A stretch of 11,001 nucleotides of DNA from an uncultured Oscillospiraceae bacterium (GCA_934668285.1 CAKUNB010000046.1:1-11001); one strand, 5' to 3'; counted from the stretch's first letter, positions 1 to 6,306 are shown. Program-made: numbers and translations. The notes: generated by a model not told the origin, from the letters alone.

Positions 1-1
1 A

Positions 2-30
2 ATTATAGCGCTTGCGGAGGCGTTTGTCAA
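2..30 (-). promoter_or_regulatory. Sigma-A promoter reading left out of the window
   Basis: On the minus strand there is a perfect -35 TTGACA (30 to 25) and a perfect -10 TATAAT (7 to 2) with a 17-bp spacer. The stretch upstream of the -35 (31-75) is very A+T rich, as in an UP element, and holds the inverted repeats listed separately. The gene it serves lies beyond position 1 and cannot be seen. Confidence 0.85.
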
Positions 31-37
31 GCAGAAA

Positions 38-75
38 ATGAAATAATATTCATAAAATTATGAAAATATTTTCAT
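38..75. promoter_or_regulatory. Tandem ATGAA-N6-TTCAT operator-like array
   Basis: Four half-sites alternate in orientation at an exact 11-bp pitch: ATGAA 38-42, TTCAT 49-53, ATGAA 60-64, TTCAT 71-75. Each neighbouring pair is separated by 6 bp. The last pair forms a perfect 16-bp palindrome (60-75). The array sits between two divergent promoters, just upstream of the minus-strand -35 and 23 bp before the plus-strand -35. TGAA-N6-TTCA is the core of operators bound by ArsR/SmtB-family metal sensors (SmtB, CzrA, NmtR). The repeat is read directly; the regulator identity is inferred. Confidence 0.6.
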
Positions 76-98
76 GCAAAATGCACAGGCCGTCCTTC

Positions 99-127
99 TT
101 GACGCCGTCTGCGCAATATGTTATACT
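99..127 (+). promoter_or_regulatory. Sigma-A promoter of the orphan gene
   Basis: A -35 TTGACG (99-104) and a -10 TATACT (122-127) have a 17-bp spacer and an extended -10 TGT (119-121). Transcription should start near 134, giving a leader of about 30 nt before the ATG at 166. Confidence 0.8.
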
Positions 128-165
128 GAATTCAACGCGAAAGAGCTACGGAGGCGGAGGCCGGT

Positions 166-696
166 ATGAATCGTCTCATTTATTTTTCAGAGGGCGGCCG
201 CTGCTGCCACGACGAGCGCTATACCGCATTTCTGGACTATGCGTTTGCGCAGAACGACTGCTTTTTGCTGGTCTATCCCTTCCGGCGCGGCAGCCGCTAT
301 GCCGCCGCGCTGCGGGAATACCGCGACGCGCTGGCGCCATACCTCGTCAAAATGCGGCGCGAGCCGTACTGGCCCGGCACCGTGCTGCCGTATTCCGAGA
401 CCGTCCGCTACGAGGTCTCCTTCTACCGGACAGCGCCGGAGGCTAAGGAAGTCCTGCGCCGCGCAGAGGCGCTGACCGACTGGGCCGCGCCGAGGCTGCC
501 GCAGGATCTGGCCTTCTTCCGCCGCAGTTGCTGCTGGTTTTATTATTCCTGTCAGGAGCATACGGCAGCCGTGCTCCACGCCTCACCGCGCGACCTCGCC
601 TTCCTCGCAGAGCACCAGCTGGCCGACCCCGCCAACGCCCTGCCGGAGGATCGCTATTTCGACCTCTGCAACGAACCGCTCGATTCCCTTAGATAA
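166..696 (+). CDS. Hypothetical protein, 176 aa, family not recognised
   Basis: I do not recognise this protein. The start is supported by two successive GGAGG sequences (150-154 and 156-160), the nearer one 5 bp from the ATG, and by a good promoter upstream. It has no signal peptide and no clear membrane segment, so it is probably cytosolic. It is rich in aromatic residues, Arg and Ala, and has Cys/His clusters: Cys-Cys-His at residues 13-15, and Cys-Cys, Cys and His in the stretch around 122-132 (RSCCWFYYSCQEH). Those could bind metal, but no standard zinc-ribbon spacing is present. It is a single-gene unit: divergent to an unseen gene on the left and convergent with trmO on the right. The metal-sensor-like operator upstream makes a role linked to metal or thiol stress conceivable, as inference only. 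Confidence 0.75.
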   Translation: MNRLIYFSEGGRCCHDERYTAFLDYAFAQNDCFLLVYPFRRGSRYAAALREYRDALAPYLVKMRREPYWPGTVLPYSETVRYEVSFYRTAPEAKEVLRRAEALTDWAAPRLPQDLAFFRRSCCWFYYSCQEHTAAVLHASPRDLAFLAEHQLADPANALPEDRYFDLCNEPLDSLR

Positions 697-702
697 TACA
701 CC

Positions 703-732
703 TACGTCCCGCCCGGCATCGGGCGGGACGTA
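703..732. terminator. Bidirectional hairpin between convergent genes
   Basis: A perfect 13-bp stem (703-715 with 720-732) encloses a 4-nt GCAT loop. It lies between the stop of the orphan gene (696) and the stop of trmO on the other strand (735). Flanks are A/T rich but have no long T-run on either side, so termination strength is uncertain. Its position suggests it serves both transcripts. Confidence 0.75.
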
Positions 733-734
733 AT

Positions 735-1415
735 TTATAGTTTCTTGATTTCCTTCACGGTGAGGCGGCTGGCGTTGACGGAGAAGCGCACGTCAAAATC
801 GGCAAAGCGCATGCCGTAGACGCGCGACGCATCCTGCTGATACGACGGGCGCGGGTCATGCTCGAGCACGCCGAGCAGTGCCTCGCGCTGCTCCGGCGGT
901 AGCTTTTCCAACAGCGGTGCCGGACAGTCCACCTCCAATAAATACGCACCTGCATGCTCCGTGAAGCCGCCGCTTGCCTCGGGATGTGCGTCGGCGTAGG
1001 GCAGATAGGGCTTGATGTCGAAAATCGGTGTGCCGTCCATCAGATCCGCGCCGGAAACGCGCAGCACCGTGCCCTCAGCCGTCTGCTCCGTGCCCAGCAG
1101 GCGGACGCACGAAAGGCCGATCGGGTTGGGCCGGAAGGGCGAGCGCGTGGCGAAAACGCCCAGCCGTGTATTGCCGCCGAGGCGCGGCGGCCGAACCGTC
1201 GGCGACCACGGGTGGCCGACGGATTCCGAAAACTCCCAGATGAGCCACAGATGGGAAAAGCCCTCAATGCCGCGCAGCGCGTCCGGATTGCGGTAGTCCG
1301 GCTCGAAAACAATTGCCGCATGCAGCGCCTCGACCAGCCCGCTCTGGCGCGGAATGCCGAATTTCGTCGGAAAATCGCTGCGAATATGTGCAATGACCTG
1401 CATGGAATGCTCCAT
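735..1415 (-). CDS. trmO: tRNA (t6A37) N6-methyltransferase TrmO
   Basis: This enzyme of the TsaA/YaeB (UPF0066) family uses S-adenosylmethionine to methylate t6A at position 37 of threonine tRNAs, giving m6t6A. Family marks are visible: an N-terminal segment with a hydrophobic GFSHLWLIWEF motif, then GVFATRSPFRPNPIGLS, the strongest signature of the family, then LMDGTPIFDIKPYLPYAD. A C-terminal DPRPSYQ segment lies near the end, as in the two-domain members. I chose the ATG at 1415 (226 aa) because AGGGAGGG lies about 5 bp upstream; a TTG at 1430 would have no comparable site and would overlap the sirtuin stop. It starts 11 nt after the sirtuin stop, so the two genes form one operon. A hairpin follows its stop. 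Confidence 0.93.
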   Translation of the reverse strand: MEHSMQVIAHIRSDFPTKFGIPRQSGLVEALHAAIVFEPDYRNPDALRGIEGFSHLWLIWEFSESVGHPWSPTVRPPRLGGNTRLGVFATRSPFRPNPIGLSCVRLLGTEQTAEGTVLRVSGADLMDGTPIFDIKPYLPYADAHPEASGGFTEHAGAYLLEVDCPAPLLEKLPPEQREALLGVLEHDPRPSYQQDASRVYGMRFADFDVRFSVNASRLTVKEIKKL

Positions 1416-1426
1416 TCGTCCCTCCC

Positions 1427-2152
1427 TCAAAGCTGCGAGAAAACCTCGCCGAGCGTGCAGTGCAGCACCAGATCGGCGCTATCATCGTAGGGCGTTTCGT
1501 CGCGATTGATGAGCACGAGCCGCCGCCCGCGGTAGTAGCGCAGCAGCCCCGCCGCCGGATAGACCGTCAGGCTCGTCCCGCCGACGATCAGCAGGTCGGC
1601 CCGCCGGATCGCGCCGACCGCGCCGGAGACCGTTTTTTCGTCCAGCGCCTCCTCATAAAGCACCACATCCGGCTTGATGATGCCACCGCAGTCGCACAGC
1701 GGTACGTCCTTCGCGTCGCGGACGGTCTCGGCAGGATAGAATTTCCCACAGCGCGTGCAATAGTTGCGCAGCACACTGCCGTGCAGCTCGTAGACGGTTT
1801 TGCTGCCCGCCTTCTGATGCAGCCCGTCGATGTTCTGCGTCACTACGGCGGCCAGATGACCCTCCTGCTCCAGCCGCGCCAGAACGCGGTGCGTTACATT
1901 CGGATCAAAGCCCAGCGGCAGCATTTTCTCCCGATAAAATCGGAAGAAATACGACGGATTCCGCTCATAAAAGCTGTGTGAAATAATTGTTTCCGGAGGA
2001 TAATCGAACTTTTGATGGTATAATCCATCCTCGCTCCGAAAATCCGGAATGCCGCTCTCTGTTGATACGCCGGCGCCGCCGAAAAAGACAGCGGCGTGCG
2101 CCTCATGAATCCATGATCTCAGCAATTCGATTTTCTGCACCATATCCATCAT
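1427..2152 (-). CDS. cobB: Sir2-family NAD-dependent protein deacylase
   Basis: This sirtuin removes acyl groups from lysines using NAD+, producing nicotinamide and O-acyl-ADP-ribose. In the 241-aa protein one sees the NAD-binding GAGVS (26-30), SGIPDFRS (33-40), TQNID (105-109), the catalytic His124 in YELHG, and the structural zinc ligands Cys132, Cys135, Cys153 and Cys155. GTSLTVYPA (192-200) closes the Rossmann part. The FDYPPE stretch and overall form fit the bacterial class-U type (T. maritima Sir2) better than the class-III desuccinylase type; acyl preference is not shown. The start at 2152 has GGAAGGGG upstream (8 bp). The open frame runs on to 2326, but that extension would cross the promoter, so I reject it. 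First gene of the operon with trmO. The symbol is by family only. Confidence 0.93.
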   Translation of the reverse strand: MMDMVQKIELLRSWIHEAHAAVFFGGAGVSTESGIPDFRSEDGLYHQKFDYPPETIISHSFYERNPSYFFRFYREKMLPLGFDPNVTHRVLARLEQEGHLAAVVTQNIDGLHQKAGSKTVYELHGSVLRNYCTRCGKFYPAETVRDAKDVPLCDCGGIIKPDVVLYEEALDEKTVSGAVGAIRRADLLIVGGTSLTVYPAAGLLRYYRGRRLVLINRDETPYDDSADLVLHCTLGEVFSQL

Positions 2153-2222
2153 CGTTCTTTCCCCTTCCGCGCAGTCTGTCCGTTCCAAAATGCGTCCTTT
2201 TGCAGCAGCATTTCTTGCCTCT

Positions 2223-2250
2223 ATTATAGCAGATTTACCGAAAACCGCAA
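2223..2250 (-). promoter_or_regulatory. Promoter of the sirtuin-trmO operon
   Basis: On the minus strand a -35 TTGCGG (2250 to 2245) is followed by a 16-bp spacer and a perfect -10 TATAAT (2228 to 2223), with TGC just upstream as an extended -10. Transcription should start near 2216, giving a leader of about 64 nt before the ATG at 2152. Confidence 0.8.
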
Positions 2251-2288
2251 CTGTTTTCGCTCCGCTCTGTCGTCTCGGCCTCATCGCG

Positions 2289-2320
2289 TAAAAAACCACC
2301 GCCAGCCCCGGCGGTGGTTT
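2289..2320 (-). terminator. Rho-independent terminator after the trmD operon and candidate small RNA
   Basis: An 11-bp stem (2293-2303 with 2310-2320) has a 6-nt loop. Read on the minus strand it is GC-rich and runs into six T residues (2295 to 2290). It ends transcripts coming from trmD and from the candidate RNA just upstream, and lies before the sirtuin promoter. Confidence 0.85.
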
Positions 2321-2441
2321 CGGCAAATTTTAAGCTAGATCAGGGGTTGGTTCCTCGGCAGGCGTGCCTGACCCTGCATCTCTTTTGCCCATTGCTCAAG
2401 GCATGCGGCGCGTGGCGACACAAAATTTCACCTCAAGGAAC
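2290..2441 (-). ncRNA. Candidate structured small RNA, about 150 nt
   Basis: The region between trmD and the sirtuin promoter has no convincing gene but has the marks of an RNA gene. An extended -10 (TGCTATATT, 2456 to 2448) places the 5' end at about 2441, exactly where a long helix begins. GUUCCUUG (2441 to 2434) pairs with CGAGGAAC (2357 to 2350, one G-U), and after a 2-nt bulge AGGUG (2433 to 2429) pairs with CGCCU (2364 to 2360), giving 13 bp. Inside, GCAU pairs with AUGC around a UGCC/GGCA stem. A linker and the terminator at 2320-2290 follow. The -35 region is weak. I cannot match it to a named family: the SRP GNAR/AGCAG signature, the T-box and tmRNA signatures are absent. It could also be a 3' UTR element of trmD. 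A 20-codon frame inside (2388 to 2326) has no ribosome-binding site. Confidence 0.5.
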
Positions 2442-2447
2442 ATGTAC

Positions 2448-2456
2448 AATATAGCA
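2448..2456 (-). promoter_or_regulatory. Extended -10 promoter of the candidate small RNA
   Basis: Minus-strand TGCTATATT (TGC 2456 to 2454, TATATT 2453 to 2448) has the same TGC-plus-hexamer form as the sirtuin promoter. No good -35 is seen 16-18 bp upstream, where the DNA overlaps the sequence just past the trmD stop. The support is the agreement between the predicted start (about 2441) and the first base of the RNA closing helix. Confidence 0.45.
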
Positions 2457-2482
2457 CGTCAAAAACGGCGGTGTTATCTGTT

Positions 2483-3265
2483 TCAGCGTTCCTGTGCTTC
2501 CTTATCCCGATTCCGGAACGCATCGTCTTCCTCCTCCAGCTCGGCAAGGAATTTCTTTTCAGCCTTGGTTTTGTTTGGTATGGTCAGCTTGCGGAACATG
2601 TCGGGGCGGCGGTGGAAGGTGCGGAGGATGGACTGCTTCCTTCGCCACCGCGCGACCTTCTCGTGGTTGCCGGAGAGCAGGATGGGCGGCACCTCTCGGC
2701 CATGCCAGACGGCGGGGCGGCTGTACTGCGGGTATTCCAGCAGACCGTCCCAGTGACTCTCGTCCTCGAAGCACTCCGCGTCGGACAGCACGCCCGGCAC
2801 GAGGCGGCAGACCGCGTCGGCCACCGCCATCGCCGGAATCTCGCCGCCGGTCAGGACAAAATCGCCGATGGACAGCTCCTCGTCCACGCACTCGTCGATA
2901 AACCGCTGGTCGATGCCCTCATAATGGCCGCAGACCAGCACCAGATTGTCCATTTTGGACAGCCGCTTAGCGTCGTTCTGCGTAAACACATGGCCGCAGG
3001 GGCTGAGGTAAATCGTGTGCACCGGCGCGCCCGCCTCGTCGCAGACATGGCACCAGCAGCGGTAGAGCGGGTCGGCCTGCATCACTGCGCCGCGCCCGCC
3101 GCCGTAGGGGTAGTCGTCCACCTGATTCTGGCGGTTTGCAGTGTAGTCGCGAATCTGATGCGTTTCGATGCGGATGATGCCGCGCTCCTGCGCCCGTCCG
3201 AGGACGGATTCGTTCATCATGTCCCCGACGGTATCAGGAAACAGCGTCAGAATGTCAATCCGCAT
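2483..3265 (-). CDS. trmD: tRNA (guanine-N1)-methyltransferase TrmD
   Basis: TrmD methylates G37 of tRNAs that read CNN codons to m1G, using S-adenosylmethionine, and prevents +1 frameshifting. The 260-aa protein starts MRIDILTLFP, has the conserved DDYPYGGGRGAVMQADPLY (residues 51-69), and shows the SPOUT knot that binds AdoMet: LVCGHYEGID (110-119), then LSIGDFVLTGGE (131-142) and the conserved Arg in DAVCRLVPGVL (150-160). DES (168-170) carries the expected catalytic Asp. The C-terminus is a charged helix, of usual length for the family. I chose the ATG at 3265, 18 nt inside the longest frame, because alignment to the family begins there. It overlaps the end of rimM by 11 nt, so translation is probably coupled. 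rplS, its usual downstream partner, is absent. Confidence 0.96.
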   Translation of the reverse strand: MRIDILTLFPDTVGDMMNESVLGRAQERGIIRIETHQIRDYTANRQNQVDDYPYGGGRGAVMQADPLYRCWCHVCDEAGAPVHTIYLSPCGHVFTQNDAKRLSKMDNLVLVCGHYEGIDQRFIDECVDEELSIGDFVLTGGEIPAMAVADAVCRLVPGVLSDAECFEDESHWDGLLEYPQYSRPAVWHGREVPPILLSGNHEKVARWRRKQSILRTFHRRPDMFRKLTIPNKTKAEKKFLAELEEEDDAFRNRDKEAQER

Positions 3266-3755
3266 CGGTCGCCATCCCCTCAATCACGCGGACGCGGACG
3301 TAGCCCTCGGCGACGTTAATCTCGCGCACAAATTCCTTTACCGACGGAATCATATACTGCCGCGCGCCCTTGATGACATAGACGTCGTTTGCCGGCAGGG
3401 TCAGAACCTCGCGGATCGTTCCCAGCTCCTGCCCGTCCTCGTCCAGAGCGCGGCAGCCGATCAGGTCGGCGATAAAAACGCTGCCCGCCGGAAGCGAAAC
3501 CGCCGAGCGGTCAATGGAAATGACCTGCCCGCGCAGGAGGCTTGCCTGCTCCGGCGTGTCAATGCCCTCGAGCTTTGCCAGCACGCAGGTCTTGTGAACG
3601 CGCGAGGAGAGCACCCGCTGCGGTTTTCCCTTGATATAATAAGTGTCAAAATTCAGCAGGAATTCCGGGCCGTCCGCCCACGGGAGGATTTTGACCTCGC
3701 CCTGAATGCCGTGTGTGCTGACGATCTCGCCTGCTTCTAAAAATTGCTTCTGCAT
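3255..3755 (-). CDS. rimM: Ribosome maturation factor RimM
   Basis: RimM binds uS19 and assists maturation of the 30S head and processing of 16S rRNA. The 166-aa length is normal. The N-terminal RimM domain opens with LEAGEIVSTHGIQGEVKILP (residues 6-25, the family hallmark) and runs to about residue 90 with LEGIDTPEQASLLRGQVI. A PRC-barrel domain follows (about 95-160), with LIGCRALDEDGQELGTIREV and a late MIPSVKEFVREI motif. The start has GGAGA 7 bp upstream. It lies 15 nt after the thioesterase stop and overlaps trmD by 11 nt, so all three genes form one operon. The rpsP and KH-protein genes that often precede rimM are not here. Confidence 0.95.
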   Translation of the reverse strand: MQKQFLEAGEIVSTHGIQGEVKILPWADGPEFLLNFDTYYIKGKPQRVLSSRVHKTCVLAKLEGIDTPEQASLLRGQVISIDRSAVSLPAGSVFIADLIGCRALDEDGQELGTIREVLTLPANDVYVIKGARQYMIPSVKEFVREINVAEGYVRVRVIEGMATDAD

Positions 3756-3770
3756 GCTATTTCTCCGAAC

Positions 3771-4154
3771 TCACAGTTTGTCATAGGTCTTTTCGAGGAA
3801 GCGCTCGGTGCGGATGACGACGCGCTCATGGACGGCGCTGCCGATCTCGCCCGCCTCGTCAAAGGCGTGGATTTCAAAGGTGAGCTTTCTGCCATCCACC
3901 GCCGTCAGCACGGACTCGGCGTGCACCTCCATGCCCACCGGCGTGGCGGAAAGGTGCTTCACATCCATGCGCGTGCCGACCGTGCTCTCGCCCTCGGCCA
4001 GAAACGGTGCGACGGACTGCCATGCCGCGCCCTCCATCAGCGCCACCATGCACGGCGTCGCGTATACAAGCAGATCGCCGGAGCCGACGACCTTCGCCGT
4101 ATCCTCTTGCTCAACCAGCGCCTCCGCGTGGCCCTTGATGCCAGCTTCTATCAT
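3771..4154 (-). CDS. FlK-like hotdog-fold thioesterase
   Basis: This 127-aa hotdog-fold protein resembles the fluoroacetyl-CoA thioesterase FlK family, which hydrolyses acyl-CoA thioesters. The FlK catalytic triad (Thr42, Glu50, His76) has counterparts with identical spacing: Thr33 in YATPCMVALME, Glu41 at the end of that motif, and His67 in VKHLSATPVGM. The ESTVGTRMDV segment (56-65) is also typical. Most family members are generic acyl-CoA thioesterases, and nothing here argues for fluoroacetate as substrate. No signal peptide is seen, so it is cytosolic. The ATG at 4154 has GGAGG 8 bp upstream; the longer frame to 4211 would cross the promoter -10. It is the first gene of an operon with rimM and trmD, an unusual neighbour for them. 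Confidence 0.88.
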   Translation of the reverse strand: MIEAGIKGHAEALVEQEDTAKVVGSGDLLVYATPCMVALMEGAAWQSVAPFLAEGESTVGTRMDVKHLSATPVGMEVHAESVLTAVDGRKLTFEIHAFDEAGEIGSAVHERVVIRTERFLEKTYDKL

Positions 4155-4182
4155 TTGGAATGCCTCCTTGGGTTTTTCCTTT

Positions 4183-4211
4183 ATCATACCAAACCTTGCC
4201 GCGTCGGTCAA
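4183..4211 (-). promoter_or_regulatory. Sigma-A promoter of the thioesterase-rimM-trmD operon
   Basis: Minus-strand -35 TTGACC (4211 to 4206), 17-bp spacer, -10 TATGAT (4188 to 4183). Predicted start near 4176, with a short leader of about 22 nt. It is divergent to the pncB promoter; the two -35 boxes are 29 bp apart. Confidence 0.85.
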
Positions 4212-4240
4212 TGCGGAAAAAGAAAGTTTTGTCTCGGGGA

Positions 4241-4269
4241 TTGCACAACGTGGGAAAATACATTATAAT
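4241..4269 (+). promoter_or_regulatory. Sigma-A promoter of the pncB operon
   Basis: -35 TTGCAC (4241-4246), 17-bp spacer, perfect -10 TATAAT (4264-4269). The start should fall near 4276, leaving about 25 nt of leader, too short for a riboswitch. I see no clear inverted repeat that would mark a NiaR-type or similar operator in the 29-bp gap to the divergent promoter. Confidence 0.88.
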
Positions 4270-4300
4270 AGTGAAAAATTTACCGAATGAGGTGCGCACT

Positions 4301-5770
4301 ATGCTGCAGAACGAACACTTGAACATGACCATGCTCTGCGATTTTTACGAGCTGACCATGGGCAACGGCTACTTCAACAACGGCATGAAGGACCGAATTT
4401 GCTATTTCGACGTCTTTTTCCGCTCGGTACCCGACGGCGGCGGCTTTGCCATTGCAGCGGGACTGGAGCAGGTGATCGCCTATATTCAGGACCTGCATTT
4501 CAGCGAGGACGACATCGCCTATCTGCGCAGCCGCAAGCAGTTCAGTGAGGAATTTCTGGACTATCTGCGCGGCTTCCGTTTCACGGGCGATATCTACGCC
4601 GTGCCGGAGGGCACGCCCGTCTTCCCCAAGGAGCCGCTGCTGACGGTTCGCGCTCCTGCGATTGAGGCGCAGCTGGTCGAGACGTATATTCTGCTGCTGC
4701 TCAACCACCAGAGCCTGATTGCAACAAAGTCCAACCGCATTGTCCGCGCGGCGCAGGGGCGGACGGTGCTGGAATTCGGCTCCCGTCGGGCGCAGGGCGC
4801 GCAGGGCGCGATTCTCGGCGCGCGCGCGGCCTATATCGGCGGCTGCGACGGCACCGCCTGCACCATCTCCGACCAGCTCTACGGCGTGCCCGCAGGCGGC
4901 ACGATGGCGCATTCGTGGGTGCAGATGTTTGACACGGAATACGAGGCCTTCCGCACCTACTGCAAGCTCTACCCGCACAACGCAACGCTGCTCGTCGACA
5001 CCTACAACACGCTCAAAAGCGGCGTTCCGAACGCGATTCGCGCCTTTAACGAGGTGCTCAAGCCCCTCGGCATCACGACCTGCGGCATCCGGCTGGACTC
5101 CGGCGACATGGCGTATCTGACGCAGAAGGCGCGGAAAATGCTCGACGCGGCAGGCTGGACGGACTGCAAAATCTCCGTTTCCAACGCGCTGGACGAGTAC
5201 CTGATTCAGGATGTGCTGCGGCAGGGCGCAAAGATCGACATGTTCGGCGTGGGCGAGCGGCTGATCACCGCCCGCTCCGAGCCGGTATTCGGCGGCGTAT
5301 ACAAGCTCGTCGCCGTCGAGCATGAGGACGGGACGGTCGAGCCGAAGATCAAAATCTCCGAGAATGTCGGCAAGATCACGAACCCCCATTTCAAGAAGCT
5401 CTACCGCTTCTACGGCAACGACACCGGCAAGGCCATTGCGGACTATATGTGCGTCTACGACGAGACAGTTGACGACAGCAAGGATCTGACGATTTTCGAC
5501 CCCGAGGCCACGTGGAAGCAGAAAACCGTCTATAATTTCACTGCGCGGGAGCTTCAGGTGCCGATCTTCAAAAGTGGCAAGCTGGTGTACACGCTGCCGA
5601 CGCTGGAGGAAATCCGCGCCTACTGCCGCGAGCAGGTTGACTCGCTCTGGGACGAGGTCAAGCGCTTCGATAACCCGCACACCTACTACGTTGACCTGTC
5701 GCAGAAGCTCTGGGATATCAAATACGCCCTGCTGAAGAACAGCTCCGGAGGCCGCAATGAGAAAAAGTAA
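4301..5770 (+). CDS. pncB: Nicotinate phosphoribosyltransferase
   Basis: PncB joins nicotinate and PRPP, with ATP hydrolysis, to make nicotinate mononucleotide, the entry step of the Preiss-Handler route to NAD. In the 489-aa protein one sees the N-terminal LCDFYELTMGNGYF (12-25), FGSRRAQG (159-166), the loop AGGTMAHSWVQMF (198-210) containing His204, the expected autophosphorylated histidine, LVDTYNTL (231-238), and the phosphate-binding IRLDSGDMAYLT (263-274). ISVSNALDEYLI (291-302) and a Cys-rich-free C-terminal extension complete the long Firmicutes type. The start at 4301 follows GAGG by about 8 nt and fits the promoter; upstream codons in the same frame lie before the transcription start. 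It leads a four-gene operon, and its last 14 nt overlap the next gene. Confidence 0.96.
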   Translation: MLQNEHLNMTMLCDFYELTMGNGYFNNGMKDRICYFDVFFRSVPDGGGFAIAAGLEQVIAYIQDLHFSEDDIAYLRSRKQFSEEFLDYLRGFRFTGDIYAVPEGTPVFPKEPLLTVRAPAIEAQLVETYILLLLNHQSLIATKSNRIVRAAQGRTVLEFGSRRAQGAQGAILGARAAYIGGCDGTACTISDQLYGVPAGGTMAHSWVQMFDTEYEAFRTYCKLYPHNATLLVDTYNTLKSGVPNAIRAFNEVLKPLGITTCGIRLDSGDMAYLTQKARKMLDAAGWTDCKISVSNALDEYLIQDVLRQGAKIDMFGVGERLITARSEPVFGGVYKLVAVEHEDGTVEPKIKISENVGKITNPHFKKLYRFYGNDTGKAIADYMCVYDETVDDSKDLTIFDPEATWKQKTVYNFTARELQVPIFKSGKLVYTLPTLEEIRAYCREQVDSLWDEVKRFDNPHTYYVDLSQKLWDIKYALLKNSSGGRNEKK

Positions 5771-6290
5771 CACGCGGCGCACCGCCCTTTGCGGCGTGCT
5801 GGCGGCGCTGGCCGTGGCGCTGATGTTCCTCGGCGGCACGGTGCCGTTTGCCGCTATCGCCTGTCCGGTGCTGGCCTCGCTGGTGCTCATTCCGGTCTAC
5901 GCCGAGTGCGGCAGCCGCTGGGGGCTTTTGTGGTATCTGGCCGTGGCGGCGCTGGGCGTGCTGCTCGCGCCGGATAAGGAATGCGCGGTTTTGTTCGTCT
6001 TTTTCGGCTACTACCCCATGCTGCGCCACCGCTTCGGCCATATGCGCAGCGCCGCTTTGCGCTGGGTTTGCAAGCTGATCTACGTCAACGCGGCAATCCT
6101 TGCCGCCTACGGGCTGATGCTGTTTGTGTTCAAGCTCTCCGCGCTGGTGCAGGAGTTTGCCGACACGGGAAAGTGGATGCTCGCGGCGCTGGTGCTGCTG
6201 GCAAACGTCACCTTCGTGATCTACGATCTGCTCATCGACCGGCTGGAGGTTTTTTACCACGCCAAGCTCCGAACAAAGCTGAAACTATAA
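5757..6290 (+). CDS. Small multi-pass membrane protein, translationally coupled to pncB
   Basis: This 177-aa protein has five or six hydrophobic segments, roughly at residues 9-28, 30-48, 54-72, 77-87, 105-127 and 140-162. The N-terminus is basic (MRKSNTRR) and the C-terminus is charged (KLRTKLKL). Size and layout resemble S components (substrate-binding subunits) of ECF vitamin transporters, but I see no diagnostic motif. It also recalls a family of uncharacterised clostridial membrane proteins with a FFGYYPML-like motif (residues 82-89). The start is fixed by GGAGG 5 nt upstream, inside the end of pncB; the 14-nt overlap implies coupled translation. From context it could take up nicotinate or another NAD precursor, but this is inference. 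No transport ATPase or EcfT gene lies nearby. Confidence 0.85.
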   Translation: MRKSNTRRTALCGVLAALAVALMFLGGTVPFAAIACPVLASLVLIPVYAECGSRWGLLWYLAVAALGVLLAPDKECAVLFVFFGYYPMLRHRFGHMRSAALRWVCKLIYVNAAILAAYGLMLFVFKLSALVQEFADTGKWMLAALVLLANVTFVIYDLLIDRLEVFYHAKLRTKLKL

Positions 6291-6306
6291 AAAAGGAGTT
6301 ACCGTT

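Noticed and set aside
2326..2388. 20-codon minus-strand frame (MGKRDAGSGT...) inside the candidate small RNA
   Set aside because: It begins right after an in-frame TGA and one further codon, has no Shine-Dalgarno match, and overlaps the closing helix, so the RNA structure explains the region better.
2350..2441. SRP RNA (ffs) identity for the candidate small RNA
   Set aside because: The length of about 92 nt between helix ends and a GGUCAGG string recall SRP RNA, but the GNAR apical loop and the AGCAG side of helix 8 are missing.
2471..3319. 282-codon open frame on the plus strand opposite trmD
   Set aside because: It is antisense to trmD, which has full family motifs; no ribosome-binding site was seen.
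4270..4300. Riboswitch or attenuator in the pncB leader
   Set aside because: The predicted leader is only about 25 nt, too short for any known NAD-related riboswitch.
4280..5890. 536-codon open frame on the minus strand opposite pncB
   Set aside because: It lies antisense to a gene with clear family motifs and a good promoter; no Shine-Dalgarno site or family marks were seen.
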